This document shows positions 9,158 through 19,208 of a stretch of 52,967 bases of DNA, piece by piece. Under the pieces are notes generated by a model. That model saw only the letters and a list, made by a program, of their open reading frames with translations. It ran no database searches and was not told where the DNA came from. Position numbers and translations under genes: made by a program. The DNA lies in NCBI RefSeq assembly GCF_008042145.1, contig NZ_RDBH01000141.1:683921-736887 (forward strand), given 5' to 3'. Positions within the stretch are counted from its first letter, which is position 1. Each line of letters begins with the position of its first letter. The stretch comes from Streptomyces sp. adm13(2018) (GTDB lineage: Bacteria; Actinomycetota; Actinomycetes; Streptomycetales; Streptomycetaceae).

Positions 9158-9376
9158 TTGAAGCGCGAGATCCACCCCGAGTACGTCGAGACCCAGGTCA
9201 GCTGCACCTGTGGCGCGTCGTTCACCACCCGGAGCACCCTGACCGAAGGCACCATCCGTGCCGAGGTCTGCTCCGAGTGCCACCCGTTCTACACGGGCAA
9301 GCAGAAGATCCTCGACACCGGCGGCCGCGTCGCCCGCTTCGAGGCCCGCTTCGGCAAGGCCGGCTCCGCCAAGTAG
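9158..9376 (+). CDS. rpmE: 50S ribosomal protein L31, zinc-containing type
   Basis: Large-subunit ribosomal protein of 72 residues. The start is TTG 9158 ([16 protein letters not shown]) with AGGAG five bases upstream; the frame is open further left but without conserved residues. The Cys pairs in SCTCGASF and [10 protein letters not shown] form the zinc ribbon, so this is the C+ form rather than the zinc-free paralogue made under zinc starvation. The sigma-R-type promoter upstream suggests more L31 is made under disulphide stress. prfA follows 97 bases later. Confidence 0.95.
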   Translation: MKREIHPEYVETQVSCTCGASFTTRSTLTEGTIRAEVCSECHPFYTGKQKILDTGGRVARFEARFGKAGSAK

Positions 9377-9473
9377 CGAGCCCCTGCGCCGGTCCACGGT
9401 CGCCCCGCGCGGGCGGCCGGGACCGGCGCTTTGCCGTCCCCGTAGCAACTGACGAAACACCCAGGAGCCCCCG

Positions 9474-10550
9474 ATGTTCGAGGCGGTCGAGGAACTGGTC
9501 GGCGAGCACGCCGGCCTCGAGACGAAGCTCGCAGACCCTTCGGTCCACGCCGACCAGGCGAACGCGCGCAAGCTGAACAAGCGCTACGCCGAGCTGACCC
9601 CGATCGTCGCCGCCTACCGGTCCTGGAAGCAGACCGGTGACGACATCGAGACCGCCCGCGAGCTGGCCCAGGACGACCCGGACTTCGCCGCCGAGGTCAA
9701 GCAGCTGGAGAAGGACCGGGAGGAGCTCACCGAGAGGCTCCGCCTGCTCCTCGTCCCGCGCGACCCGAGCGACGACAAGGACGTCATCCTGGAGATCAAG
9801 GCGGGCGCCGGCGGCGACGAGTCCGCCCTCTTCGCCGGCGACCTGCTCCGCATGTACCTCCGGTACGCCGAGCGCGTCGGCTGGAAGACCGAGATCATCG
9901 ACGCCACCGAGTCCGAGCTGGGCGGCTACAAGGACGTCCAGGTCGCCGTGAAGACCAAGGGCGGCAACGGCGCCACCGAGCCCGGCCAGGGCGTCTGGGC
10001 GCGCCTGAAGTACGAGGGCGGGGTGCACCGCGTGCAGCGCGTGCCCGCCACCGAGTCGGCCGGCCGCATCCACACCTCCGCCGCCGGCGTGCTTGTCACG
10101 CCCGAGGCCGAGGACGTCGAGGTCGAGGTCCTCGCCAACGACCTGCGCATCGACGTCTACCGCTCGTCGGGCCCCGGCGGCCAGTCGGTCAACACCACCG
10201 ACTCCGCCGTCCGCATCACGCACCTGCCGACCGGCATCGTCGCCTCCTGCCAGAACGAGAAGAGCCAGCTCCAGAACAAGGAGCAGGCCATGCGCATCCT
10301 GCGCTCCCGGCTCCTCGCGGCCGCCCAGGAGAAGGCCGAGGCCGAGGCCGCCGACGCCCGCCGCAGCCAGGTCCGCACCGTGGACCGGTCCGAGAAGATC
10401 CGTACGTACAACTTCCCGGAGAACCGGATCTCGGACCACCGCGTCGGCTTCAAGGCGTACAACCTCGACCAGGTGCTCGACGGCGACCTGGACCCGATGA
10501 TCCAGGCCTGCGTCGACGCCGACTCGGCCGCCAAGCTCGCCGCGGCGTAA
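9474..10550 (+). CDS. prfA: Peptide chain release factor 1
   Basis: Reads UAA and UAG stop codons and triggers peptide release. The 358-residue length is normal. The codon-reading tripeptide PAT (191-193, in [15 protein letters not shown]) identifies RF1 rather than RF2, and GGQ lies at 235-237 in [14 protein letters not shown]. The start is ATG 9474 after CCAGGAGCCCCCG. prmC, which methylates the GGQ glutamine, lies 46 bases downstream, the usual pairing. Confidence 0.97.
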   Translation: MFEAVEELVGEHAGLETKLADPSVHADQANARKLNKRYAELTPIVAAYRSWKQTGDDIETARELAQDDPDFAAEVKQLEKDREELTERLRLLLVPRDPSDDKDVILEIKAGAGGDESALFAGDLLRMYLRYAERVGWKTEIIDATESELGGYKDVQVAVKTKGGNGATEPGQGVWARLKYEGGVHRVQRVPATESAGRIHTSAAGVLVTPEAEDVEVEVLANDLRIDVYRSSGPGGQSVNTTDSAVRITHLPTGIVASCQNEKSQLQNKEQAMRILRSRLLAAAQEKAEAEAADARRSQVRTVDRSEKIRTYNFPENRISDHRVGFKAYNLDQVLDGDLDPMIQACVDADSAAKLAAA

Positions 10551-10596
10551 GTGGCGCCCGTTCCGTAAGCCCCACCCCGCACCACGGAGGACCAGC

Positions 10597-11478
10597 GTGC
10601 AGTCACTTTCTGGGGGGCGACCCCCAGGCCCCCGCAGTCTGCTGCTTGCCGAGGTGGCCCAGGCCACCCAGCGGCTGGCCGACGCCGGCGTTCCCTCACC
10701 GCGTTTCGACGCGGAGGAGCTCGCCGCGTTCGTGCACGGCGTCAAGCGGGGGGAGCTGCACAACGTCAAGGACGCGGACTTCGACGCCCGCTACTGGGAG
10801 ACGGTCGCCCGCCGCGAGGCCCGCGAACCGCTCCAGCACATCACCGGGCGGGCCTTCTTCCGGTACCTGGAGCTCCAGGTCGGGCCGGGCGTCTTCGTGC
10901 CCCGCCCGGAGACCGAGTCGGTCGTCGGCTGGGCCATAGACGCCGTCCGCGCGATGGACGTCGTCGAGCCGCTCATCGTCGACCTCTGCAGCGGCTCCGG
11001 AGCCATCGCCCTCGCGATGGCCCAGGAGGTGCCACGCTCGCGCGTGCACGCGGTCGAGCTCTCCGACGACGCCCTCGTCTGGACCCGGAAGAACGCCGAG
11101 GGCTCCCGCGTCACCGTCCACCAGGGCGACGCGCTCCGCGCGCTCCCCGAGCTGGACGGCCAGGTCGACCTGGTCATCTCGAACCCGCCGTACATCCCGC
11201 TCACCGAGTGGGAGTACGTGGCGCCCGAGGCCCGCGACCACGACCCGGAGATGGCCCTCTTCTCCGGCGAGGACGGTCTCGACACCATCCGCGGCATCGA
11301 GCGCACCGCCCACCGGCTGCTCCGTCCCGGCGGCCTCGTCGTCATCGAGCACGCGGACACCCAGGGCGGGCAGGTGCCGTGGATCTTCAACGAGGAGGCC
11401 GGCTGGGCGGACGCCGCCGACCACCCGGACCTGAACAACCGGCCGCGCTTCGCGACCGCCCGCAAGGCAATGCCATGA
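10597..11478 (+). CDS. prmC: Release factor glutamine N5-methyltransferase
   Basis: SAM-dependent methylase of the GGQ glutamine of release factors. The 293-residue protein has an N-terminal helical domain, SAM motif I DLCSGSGAIAL at 129-139, VELS, and the substrate-binding NPPY at 196-199. The start is GTG 10597, after GGAGG. The first 14 residues (SLSGGRPPGPR) are not conserved in character and are encoded by a GC hairpin repeat (10610-10627); no alternative start follows before the conserved LLLAEVAQATQRLADAG, so the repeat is apparently translated. The stop overlaps the start of a 17-codon mini-frame leading into the next gene. Confidence 0.93.
   Translation: MQSLSGGRPPGPRSLLLAEVAQATQRLADAGVPSPRFDAEELAAFVHGVKRGELHNVKDADFDARYWETVARREAREPLQHITGRAFFRYLELQVGPGVFVPRPETESVVGWAIDAVRAMDVVEPLIVDLCSGSGAIALAMAQEVPRSRVHAVELSDDALVWTRKNAEGSRVTVHQGDALRALPELDGQVDLVISNPPYIPLTEWEYVAPEARDHDPEMALFSGEDGLDTIRGIERTAHRLLRPGGLVVIEHADTQGGQVPWIFNEEAGWADAADHPDLNNRPRFATARKAMP
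10610..10627 (+). repeat. Streptomyces GC-hairpin repeat inside the prmC start region
   Basis: CTGGGGGGcgaCCCCCAG is a perfect hairpin followed by GCCCCCG. It resembles the copy in the atpH-atpA gap (19145-19162) and one after the DUF2550 gene (24281-24317). This copy lies within coding sequence. Confidence 0.6.
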
Positions 11479-11528
11479 CCGCCATGACCGCGAAGACGAA
11501 CCACGTGTACGAGGAGGCCGGGAACTGA
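11475..11528 (+). CDS. 17-codon mini-frame coupling prmC to the next gene
   Basis: ATG 11475 overlaps the prmC stop (ATGA) and encodes MTAMTAKTNHVYEEAGN, ending in TGA 11526-11528, which overlaps the next start (TGATG). Both junctions are classic translational-coupling overlaps, so ribosomes could pass from prmC through this frame into the threonylcarbamoyl-AMP synthase gene. It may be a coupling device rather than a functional peptide; coincidence is possible because the gap is short. Confidence 0.3.
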   Translation: MTAMTAKTNHVYEEAGN

Positions 11529-12175
11529 TGGCACGGCGATACGACTGCAACGAGGCGACCGACCGCGTGACCGGTCTGCGCGAGGCCGCGTCCGCCGTCC
11601 GCCGCGGCGAGCTGGTCGTGCTGCCCACCGACACCGTGTACGGGATCGGGGCGGACGCCTTCGGCAGCGAGGCCGTGGCGGACCTGCTCGCCGCCAAGGG
11701 CCGGGGCCGCACCATGCCCACGCCCGTGCTCATCGGCTCCCCGAACACCCTCCACGGCCTGGTCACGGACTTCTCCGAGCAGGCGTGGGAACTCGTCGAC
11801 GCGTTCTGGCCCGGCGCCCTCACCCTGGTCGCCCGGCACCAGCCGTCCCTCCAGTGGGACCTCGGCGACACCCGCGGCACCGTCGCCATCCGCATGCCGC
11901 TGCACCCGGTCGCCATCGAGCTCCTCACCGAGGTCGGCCCGATGGCCGTCTCCTCGGCGAACCTCACCGGGCACCCGTCCCCCGAGGACTGCGACGCGGC
12001 CCAGCAGATGCTCGGCGACTCCGTCTCCGTCTACCTCGACGGCGGCCCCACGCCCGGCATCGTCCCCTCGTCCATCGTCGACGTCACGGGGAAGGTCCCG
12101 GTACTGCTCCGCGAGGGCGCGCTCTCGCCGGAGGAGCTCCGGAAGGTCGTACCCGACCTCGAGGTGGCGAATTGA
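11528..12175 (+). CDS. L-threonylcarbamoyladenylate synthase (Sua5/YrdC family)
   Basis: Makes threonylcarbamoyl-AMP from threonine, bicarbonate and ATP for the t6A modification of tRNAs reading ANN codons. The 215 residues cover essentially only the YrdC domain: LPTDTVYGIGADAF at about 36-49, the basic KGRGR loop, WPGALTLV, and SSANLTGHPS near the C-terminus. ATG 11528 has GAGGAGG ten bases upstream. A TTGA overlap links it to the following phosphatase-like gene. Placement after prfA-prmC is standard in actinobacteria. Confidence 0.92.
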   Translation: MARRYDCNEATDRVTGLREAASAVRRGELVVLPTDTVYGIGADAFGSEAVADLLAAKGRGRTMPTPVLIGSPNTLHGLVTDFSEQAWELVDAFWPGALTLVARHQPSLQWDLGDTRGTVAIRMPLHPVAIELLTEVGPMAVSSANLTGHPSPEDCDAAQQMLGDSVSVYLDGGPTPGIVPSSIVDVTGKVPVLLREGALSPEELRKVVPDLEVAN

Positions 12176-12819
12176 CCGCCCCTGAGGGGCGTGGCATAGC
12201 GGGGTTCGACGACAGCACCTCCTTCCGCATCCTCCACGTCAGCACCGGCAACGTGTGCCGCTCGCCCATCACCGAGCGGCTGACCCGCCATGCCCTGAGT
12301 GACCGCCTCGGCGATCCCCTGGGCGGCGGCCTGATCGTGGAGAGCGCGGGCACGTGGGGCCACGAGGGCGCCCCGATGGAGGCCAACGCGGAACTCGTCC
12401 TCGCCGACTTCGGCGCGGACTACAGCGGCTTCGTCGGCCGCGAACTCCTCGACGAGCACGTCATCCGCGCCGACCTGGTCCTGACCGCGACCCGCGACCA
12501 CCGCGCCCAGGTCATCTCGATGGGCCACTCGGCGGGGCTGCGCACCTTCACCCTGAAGGAGTTCACCCGGCTGGTCCGGGCGATCGACCCGGCGACGCTC
12601 CCGGACGCCCACGACGAGGGCATGGTGGAACGCGCGCGTGCGCTGGTCCGCGCGGCGGCGGCTCTCCGCGGGTGGCTCCTGGCCCCCTCGGTGGACGCCG
12701 ACGAGGTCAACGACCCGTACGGCGCCCCGATCACCTTCTTCCGCTCGATCGGCGACGAGATCAACCAGGCCCTGGACCCGGTGGTGACGGCTCTGACGGG
12801 CGTGCGGGCGCGCGACTGA
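12172..12819 (+). CDS. Low-molecular-weight protein-tyrosine-phosphatase homologue with Ser for catalytic Cys
   Basis: The TTG start at 12172 overlaps the preceding stop (TTGA) and gives 215 residues, longer than the usual 150-160. The phosphate loop reads HVSTGNVCRSPITERL, where active enzymes have V-C-x-G-N-x-C-R-S; the nucleophile position is Ser24 (codon AGC) while Arg30 and the loop Cys29 remain. The C-terminal aspartate loop DPYG (general acid Asp181) is kept. By family logic it should not form the cysteinyl-phosphate intermediate, so it may be a phosphotyrosine-binding pseudo-enzyme or use another chemistry. It is translationally coupled to the t6A enzyme. Confidence 0.85.
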   Translation: MTAPEGRGIAGFDDSTSFRILHVSTGNVCRSPITERLTRHALSDRLGDPLGGGLIVESAGTWGHEGAPMEANAELVLADFGADYSGFVGRELLDEHVIRADLVLTATRDHRAQVISMGHSAGLRTFTLKEFTRLVRAIDPATLPDAHDEGMVERARALVRAAAALRGWLLAPSVDADEVNDPYGAPITFFRSIGDEINQALDPVVTALTGVRARD

Positions 12820-12911
12820 CGGCAGGCTGACGCCGGGGCTCTGTTCGCCGGGCGGGTGGGGGCCCGGCTGCCTACATTGGTGCTGACATCCCTTCACGCC
12901 CGGAGTCAGCC

Positions 12912-14159
12912 ATGCCGGTCACCGCTCCCCCCGAAGAGGCTCTCGACGTCCTGCGCCGGCAGGACCCGGAGGTCGCCGACGTGCTGCTCGGCGAGGCGCG
13001 GCGGCAGGCCGACAGTCTGCAGCTGATCGCCGCCGAGAACTTCACCTCGCCCGCCGTCCTCGCCGCCCTCGGTTCGCCGCTCGCCAACAAGTACGCCGAG
13101 GGATACCCCGGGGCCCGTCACCACGGCGGCTGCGCGTACGCCGACGCCGCCGAGCGGATCGCCGTGGAACGGGCCACCGCGCTCTTCGGGGCCGAGCACG
13201 CGAACGTCCAGGCGCATTCGGGCTCCTCGGCCGTCCTGGCGGCGTACGCGGCCCTTCTCAGGCCCGGTGACACGGTCCTGGCCATGGGCCTCGGGCACGG
13301 CGGGCACCTCACCCACGGTTCGCCCGCCAACTTCTCCGGCCGCTGGTTCGACTTCGTCCCGTACGGGGTCGACGCCGAGACCGGGCTCGTCGACTACGAG
13401 CAGGTCGCCGCCCTCGCCCGCCACCACCGCCCCAAGGCGATCGTCTGCGGCTCGATCTCGTATCCCCGGCACCTCGACTACGCCCTCTTCCGCGAGATCG
13501 CCGACGAGGTCGGCGCCTACCTGATCGCCGACGCCGCCCACCCCATCGGCCTGGTCGCCGGGGGAGCGGCGCCCAACCCCGTCCCGTACGCCGACGTCGT
13601 CTGCGCGACCACCCACAAGGTGCTCCGCGGGCCGCGCGGCGGCATGGTCCTCTGCGGCGAGGAGCTGGCGGAGCGGATCGACCGGGCCGTCTTCCCGTTC
13701 ACCCAGGGCGGGGCCCAGATGCACACCATCGCGGCGAAGGCGGTGGCCTTCGGGGAGGCGTCCACGCCGGCCTTCACCGGCTACGCCCACCAGGTGGTCG
13801 AGCACGCGCGCGTGCTCGCGGCCGCGCTCGCCGCCGAGGGCTTCGCGCTGACCACCGGCGGCACCGACACCCATCTCATCACCGCCGACCCCGCGCCCCT
13901 CGGCGTCGACGGCCGCACCGCCCGCGCCCGGCTCGCCGCCGCCGGCATGGTCCTGGACACCTGCGCCCTGCCCTACGGCGAGGGGCGGGGGATCCGGCTC
14001 GGCACCGCGGCGGTCACCACCCAGGGGATGGGCGCACCGGAGATGGCGCGGATCGCGGCGCTGTTCACCTCGGCGCTGCGGGACGACCCCGCGGAGACGG
14101 CCCGGGTACGCGCCGAGGTGCGGGCGCTGACCGGCGGGTTTCCCCCGTATGGCGGCTGA
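12912..14159 (+). CDS. glyA: Serine hydroxymethyltransferase family protein
   Basis: PLP enzyme family interconverting serine and glycine with tetrahydrofolate. The 415 residues show LIAAENFTSPAV at 39-50, KYAEGYPGARHHGG at 60-73, a HSGSSA loop, DAAH at 207-210, and the PLP lysine in CATTHKVLRGPRGG (Lys236). The start is ATG 12912; a -10-like TACATT lies at 12873-12878. Differences from housekeeping GlyA, such as ADAAHPIGLVAGG for the usual ADxAHIAGLVA and a Cys in HHGGCAY, suggest it may be a paralogue with altered substrate. It stands alone before the WecA-like gene. Confidence 0.88.
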   Translation: MPVTAPPEEALDVLRRQDPEVADVLLGEARRQADSLQLIAAENFTSPAVLAALGSPLANKYAEGYPGARHHGGCAYADAAERIAVERATALFGAEHANVQAHSGSSAVLAAYAALLRPGDTVLAMGLGHGGHLTHGSPANFSGRWFDFVPYGVDAETGLVDYEQVAALARHHRPKAIVCGSISYPRHLDYALFREIADEVGAYLIADAAHPIGLVAGGAAPNPVPYADVVCATTHKVLRGPRGGMVLCGEELAERIDRAVFPFTQGGAQMHTIAAKAVAFGEASTPAFTGYAHQVVEHARVLAAALAAEGFALTTGGTDTHLITADPAPLGVDGRTARARLAAAGMVLDTCALPYGEGRGIRLGTAAVTTQGMGAPEMARIAALFTSALRDDPAETARVRAEVRALTGGFPPYGG

Positions 14160-14277
14160 GGAACGGTCCGGGGAAGTCGCCGTGCAACCGTTCGGGCCCC
14201 CGGGGTGTCTCCAAGCACATGGACGGCACGGCTAGGGTGTGGGGCTGAGATGGCCAGCGAAACCTGTGGGGCAGCCC

Positions 14278-15591
14278 GTGCGTGATTACCTGCTGACGCT
14301 CTGTGTCACGGCCGCGGTGACCTATCTGCTCACCGGTCCGGTGCGGAAGTTCGCCATCGCGACCGGGGCGATGCCGGAGATCCGTGCCCGAGACGTACAC
14401 CGAGAACCGACTCCGCGGCTCGGTGGCATCGCCATGTTCTTCGGGCTCTGCGCGGGACTCCTCGTCGCCGACCACCTGCAGAACCTGAACAGCGTCTTCG
14501 AGCTCTCCAACGAGCCGCGCGCGCTGCTCTCCGGTGCCGCCCTGATCTGGCTGATCGGCGTCCTGGACGATAAGTTCGAACTGGACGCGCTGATCAAGCT
14601 GGGCGCGCAGATGATCTCGGCGGGCGTCATGGTGGCGCAGGGTCTGACGATCCTGTGGCTGCCGATCCCGGGTGTCGGGGTCGTCTCGCTGACCCCGTGG
14701 CAGGGCACGCTCCTGACCGTGGCCCTGGTCGTCCTCACCATCAACGCGGTCAACTTCGTGGACGGCCTGGACGGTCTCGCGGCCGGCATGGTCTGCATCG
14801 CCGCCGCCGCCTTCTTCCTGTACGCGTACCGCCTCTGGTACGGCTACACGATCGAGGCCGCCGCCCCGGCGACGCTCTTCACCGTCATCCTCATGGGCAT
14901 GTGCCTGGGCTTCCTGCCGCACAACATGCACCCCGCGCGGATCTTCATGGGCGACTCGGGCTCGATGCTGATCGGCCTGATCCTGGCCGCGTCGGCGATC
15001 TCGATCACCGGCCAGGTCGACCCGGACGCGCTGAAGATCTTCGAGGGCTCGACCCGTGAGGCCACGCACGCCGCCCTGCCGGTCTTCATCCCGCTGCTGC
15101 TGCCGCTGACGATCATCGCGATCCCGATGGCGGACCTGGTCCTGGCGATCGTGCGCCGTACGTGGAAGGGCCAGTCGCCGTTCGCGGCGGACCGCGGACA
15201 CCTGCACCACCGGCTCCTGGAGATCGGCCACTCGCACAGCCGAGCGGTCCTGATCATGTACTTCTGGTCGGCGCTGATCGCCTTCGGGACGCTGGCGTAC
15301 TCGGTCCACTCGGCGTCGATGTGGATCGTCCTCTGCGTCGTCGCGCTCAGCGCGATCGGCCTCGTGCTGCTCCTGCTGCCGCGCTTCACCCCGCGTGCGC
15401 CCCGCTGGGCCGAGTCGGTCGTACCGCCCCGCTACCGCCGCCGCAAGCGGGTTCCCGTCGTGGAGGCCGCTCCGGCGCCGGCGCGGGTCGAGGAGGAGCG
15501 CGTTCCGGTGCCCGCGGGAATCAACGGGTCCACCGCCATCGGCAACCGCGGCCGCTTCACCGACAGGCGTAAGGCCGGAACGCCGAGTTGA
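14278..15591 (+). CDS. WecA/TagO-type undecaprenyl-phosphate sugar-1-phosphate transferase
   Basis: Polytopic membrane enzyme that starts lipid-linked cell-wall polymer synthesis by loading GlcNAc- or related sugar-1-phosphate onto undecaprenyl phosphate. GTG 14278 (MRDYLLTLCVTAAV, 437 residues) is preferred to GTG 14239 because a -10 element TAGGGT lies at 14233-14238. About 11 membrane helices are visible. Family motifs are HREPTPRLGG, the acidic LDDKFELD, NAVNFVDGLDGLAAG, HPARIFMGDSGS and the ADRGHLHHRLL loop. The C-terminal 50 residues are basic and cytoplasmic. Its product could feed polymers attached by LCP enzymes such as the one at 7835-8932. Confidence 0.92.
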   Translation: MRDYLLTLCVTAAVTYLLTGPVRKFAIATGAMPEIRARDVHREPTPRLGGIAMFFGLCAGLLVADHLQNLNSVFELSNEPRALLSGAALIWLIGVLDDKFELDALIKLGAQMISAGVMVAQGLTILWLPIPGVGVVSLTPWQGTLLTVALVVLTINAVNFVDGLDGLAAGMVCIAAAAFFLYAYRLWYGYTIEAAAPATLFTVILMGMCLGFLPHNMHPARIFMGDSGSMLIGLILAASAISITGQVDPDALKIFEGSTREATHAALPVFIPLLLPLTIIAIPMADLVLAIVRRTWKGQSPFAADRGHLHHRLLEIGHSHSRAVLIMYFWSALIAFGTLAYSVHSASMWIVLCVVALSAIGLVLLLLPRFTPRAPRWAESVVPPRYRRRKRVPVVEAAPAPARVEEERVPVPAGINGSTAIGNRGRFTDRRKAGTPS

Positions 15592-15659
15592 CGAAAGCCG
15601 CATTCGCGGCCATTAGCAGACAACGCGCCGTGGTGTCGCGCACACACGCGCAGGGTCAC

Positions 15660-15725
15660 TCTCATGTGTGACTGTTGGCACACCTTATGGGTAAAGACCT
15701 ATTCAAATAGTTTGTGATACGGTTC
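15660..15725 (+). promoter_or_regulatory. AT-rich probable promoter region of the atp operon
   Basis: This is the most AT-rich stretch in this part of the window (TTATGGGTAAAGACC, ATTCAAATAG, TTTGTGATACGG). TTGGCA (15675-15680) and TATTCA (15700-15705) are 19 bases apart, a suboptimal spacing. The 262-base gap from the WecA-like gene to atpI otherwise holds nothing recognisable. Confidence 0.35.
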
Positions 15726-15853
15726 ACGAGACCCGGCGACAGTGCCGAAAGACCGTAGTGCGACGGTCATTTGGCCCCGAGACCCACCTCGGACCGGGCT
15801 TACGCTCGTCCTTGACGACACCATCGCCCCCTTCAGCAAGCGGAGACACCGCC

Positions 15854-16267
15854 ATGCCGTCCAACGACGCACGCATCCTTCTGCACACCGTCATCCCCAC
15901 CGCTGCCGTCGGCGCGATCGCCACGGTCATCAGCGCTGTGGTCGCCGGTGGCAAGGGCGCGCTCGGCGCCGTCGTCGGCACCCTGGTCGTGCTTCTCTTC
16001 ATGGGGATCGGGCAGGTCGTCCTGCAGCGGACGGCGAAGTCGCTCCCGCATCTGTTCCAGGCCATGGGGCTCATGCTCTACACGGCCCAGTTGCTGGTGC
16101 TCTTCATCTTCCTGGCTCTGCTCAAGGACACCACCCTGTTCAACTTCAAGGCCTTCGCCTTCACGCTGCTCGCGGCGACCGTGGTGTGGGTCGCCGCACA
16201 GGCGCGTGCCTACATGAAGGCCAAGATCACGTACATCGACCCCGGAAACACGGGGTCGAAGTCGTGA
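15854..16267 (+). CDS. atpI: ATP synthase accessory protein AtpI
   Basis: Small membrane protein thought to help assemble the c-ring; non-essential in bacteria studied. ATG 15854 (MPSNDARILL) after GGAG gives 137 residues with four hydrophobic helices (about 12-32, 38-58, 72-95, 101-120). The frame is open upstream but without hydrophobic or conserved character. It is the first gene of the atp operon; a 222-base gap to atpB has no other gene. Confidence 0.88.
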   Translation: MPSNDARILLHTVIPTAAVGAIATVISAVVAGGKGALGAVVGTLVVLLFMGIGQVVLQRTAKSLPHLFQAMGLMLYTAQLLVLFIFLALLKDTTLFNFKAFAFTLLAATVVWVAAQARAYMKAKITYIDPGNTGSKS

Positions 16268-16489
16268 AGGGTAGGGCCGGGATAAAGCCGCGTTCGGCTT
16301 CCTGCTATCGTCCGGTGCCAACTGCGGCACTGCGGGCGCGGGCATCCGAGACGCCTGTCCCAGCGCGAGGCTCGATGCCTGACCGCCGCCCCCCAATCCG
16401 TAAGACCAGTCCAGTGCCGACCCGCGGCTGCGTGCCGCGCCGACACAACGAGGTTGCCGTACCTATGCGCCACGCTGAAGGAGCCCGCG

Positions 16490-17660
<1,171 letters not shown>

Positions 17661-17701
17661 GCCGGACCGACTGCCCGATTCTTTATACGGAAGGCACTGA
17701 T

Positions 17702-18247
17702 GTGAACGCTCTGCTTCTTGCGGCGGCGGAGGAGCCCCAGCCTCCTCTGATCCCGCATCTCGACGAGCTCGTCATCGGCCTGATCGCCTTCGTCATCGTC
17801 TTCGGCTTCCTCGCCAAGAAGCTCCTCCCGAACATCAACAAGGTTCTGGAGCAGCGCCGCGAGGCCATCGAGGGTGGCATCGAGAAGGCCGAGTCGGCCC
17901 AGATCGAGGCTCAGAGTGTGCTGGAGCAGTACAAGGCCCAGCTCGCCGAGGCCCGCCACGAGGCCGCGCGTCTCCGCCAGGAGGCGACGGAGCAGGGCAC
18001 CGCGATCATCCAGGAGATGAAGGCGGAAGGCCAGCGCCAGCGCGAGGAGATCATCGCGGCCGGCCACACGCAGATCGAGGCCGACCGCAAGGCCGCCTCC
18101 GCTTCGCTGCGGCAGGACGTGGGCAAGCTCGCCACCGACCTGGCGGGCAAGCTGGTCGGCGAGTCCCTCGAGGACACCGCCCGCCAGAGCCGGACGATCG
18201 ACCGCTTCCTCGACGAGCTCGAGGAGAAGGCGGAGGCCGTCCGATGA
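17702..18247 (+). CDS. atpF: ATP synthase F0 subunit b
   Basis: Peripheral-stalk subunit: one N-terminal membrane helix (about 20-40, LVIGLIAFVIVFGFLAKKLL) followed by a long charged coiled coil to the C-terminus. The 181-residue protein starts at GTG 17702. Its stop overlaps the atpH start by four bases (ATGA), so the two stalk subunits are translationally coupled. Confidence 0.95.
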   Translation: MNALLLAAAEEPQPPLIPHLDELVIGLIAFVIVFGFLAKKLLPNINKVLEQRREAIEGGIEKAESAQIEAQSVLEQYKAQLAEARHEAARLRQEATEQGTAIIQEMKAEGQRQREEIIAAGHTQIEADRKAASASLRQDVGKLATDLAGKLVGESLEDTARQSRTIDRFLDELEEKAEAVR

Positions 18248-19059
18248 ACGGAGCGAGCCGTGAGGCACTGGCCGCCGGCCGTGAGTCCCTCGACGCGCTG
18301 ACCGACAACACGTCGGTCGACGCGACGAAGCTCGCGGACGAGCTGGCCGCAGTCACCACGCTGCTCGACCGCGAGGTGTCGCTGCGCCGGGTCCTGACCG
18401 ACCCCGCGCAGTCGGGTGAGGCCAAGGCCGAGCTCGCGCAGCGACTCCTGAGCGGTCAGGTGGGCGGCGAGACCGTCGACCTGGTGTCCGGCATGGTGCG
18501 TTCCCGCTGGTCGCGTTCGCGTGACCTGGTCGACGCGGCCGAGGAGCTGGCGAACACCGCCGACCTCACCGCGGCGCAGAAGGCGGGCGCCCTCGACGGT
18601 GTCGAGGACGAGCTGTTCCGCTTCGGCCGGATCGTGTCCTCCAGCCACGAGCTCCGCTCGGCGCTGACGGACAAGTCCGCCACGGCCACCGCCAAGGGCG
18701 AGCTGCTCCGCAGCCTGCTCGGCGGCAAGGCCAACGCCACCACCGAGCGTCTGGTCGTCCGTCTGGTGACCCAGCCCCGGGGACGTAGCCTGGAAGCGGG
18801 ACTCGAGTCCCTCTCCAAGCTCGCCGCGGCGCGCCGGAACCGGATGGTCGCCGTCGTCACCTCGGCGGTGCCGCTGTCGGACCAGCAGAAGCAGCGCCTC
18901 GGAGCCGTACTCGCCAAGCTGTACGGCCGCGAGATGCACCTGAACCTGGACGTGGACCCCGCGGTCCTCGGCGGGATCACGGTGCAGGTCGGCGACGAGG
19001 TCATCAACGGCTCGATCGCGGAGCGCCTCGACGAGGCGACCCGTCGACTGGCCGGCTGA
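18244..19059 (+). CDS. atpH: ATP synthase F1 subunit delta
   Basis: Links the peripheral stalk to the top of the F1 head. ATG 18244 overlaps the atpF stop. The 271 residues are longer than the roughly 180 of E. coli because of an N-terminal extension common in actinobacteria. The C-terminal delta signature is recognisable ([21 protein letters not shown], then [25 protein letters not shown]). Confidence 0.94.
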   Translation: MNGASREALAAGRESLDALTDNTSVDATKLADELAAVTTLLDREVSLRRVLTDPAQSGEAKAELAQRLLSGQVGGETVDLVSGMVRSRWSRSRDLVDAAEELANTADLTAAQKAGALDGVEDELFRFGRIVSSSHELRSALTDKSATATAKGELLRSLLGGKANATTERLVVRLVTQPRGRSLEAGLESLSKLAAARRNRMVAVVTSAVPLSDQQKQRLGAVLAKLYGREMHLNLDVDPAVLGGITVQVGDEVINGSIAERLDEATRRLAG

Positions 19060-19144
19060 CGACCGGCACCAGCAGCACAAGGCATCACAGCTACACAGCA
19101 TCACCAGCGGCCCGGTTGGGCCGTGCAGAGATTGCAGAAGATTC

Positions 19145-19162
19145 CTGGGGGTCGGCCCCCAG
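19145..19162 (+). repeat. GC-hairpin repeat in the atpH-atpA gap
   Basis: CTGGGGGtcggCCCCCAG followed by ACCCC: a perfect 7-bp hairpin inside the atp operon, 46 bases before atpA. Related copies are in prmC (10610-10627) and at 24281. It may lower read-through or shield the mRNA, or simply be a dispersed Streptomyces repeat. Confidence 0.6.
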
Positions 19163-19208
19163 ACCCCTTAAGAAACTTCGGGCCCAACAAGGAGAGCAGG
19201 GAACCCAG

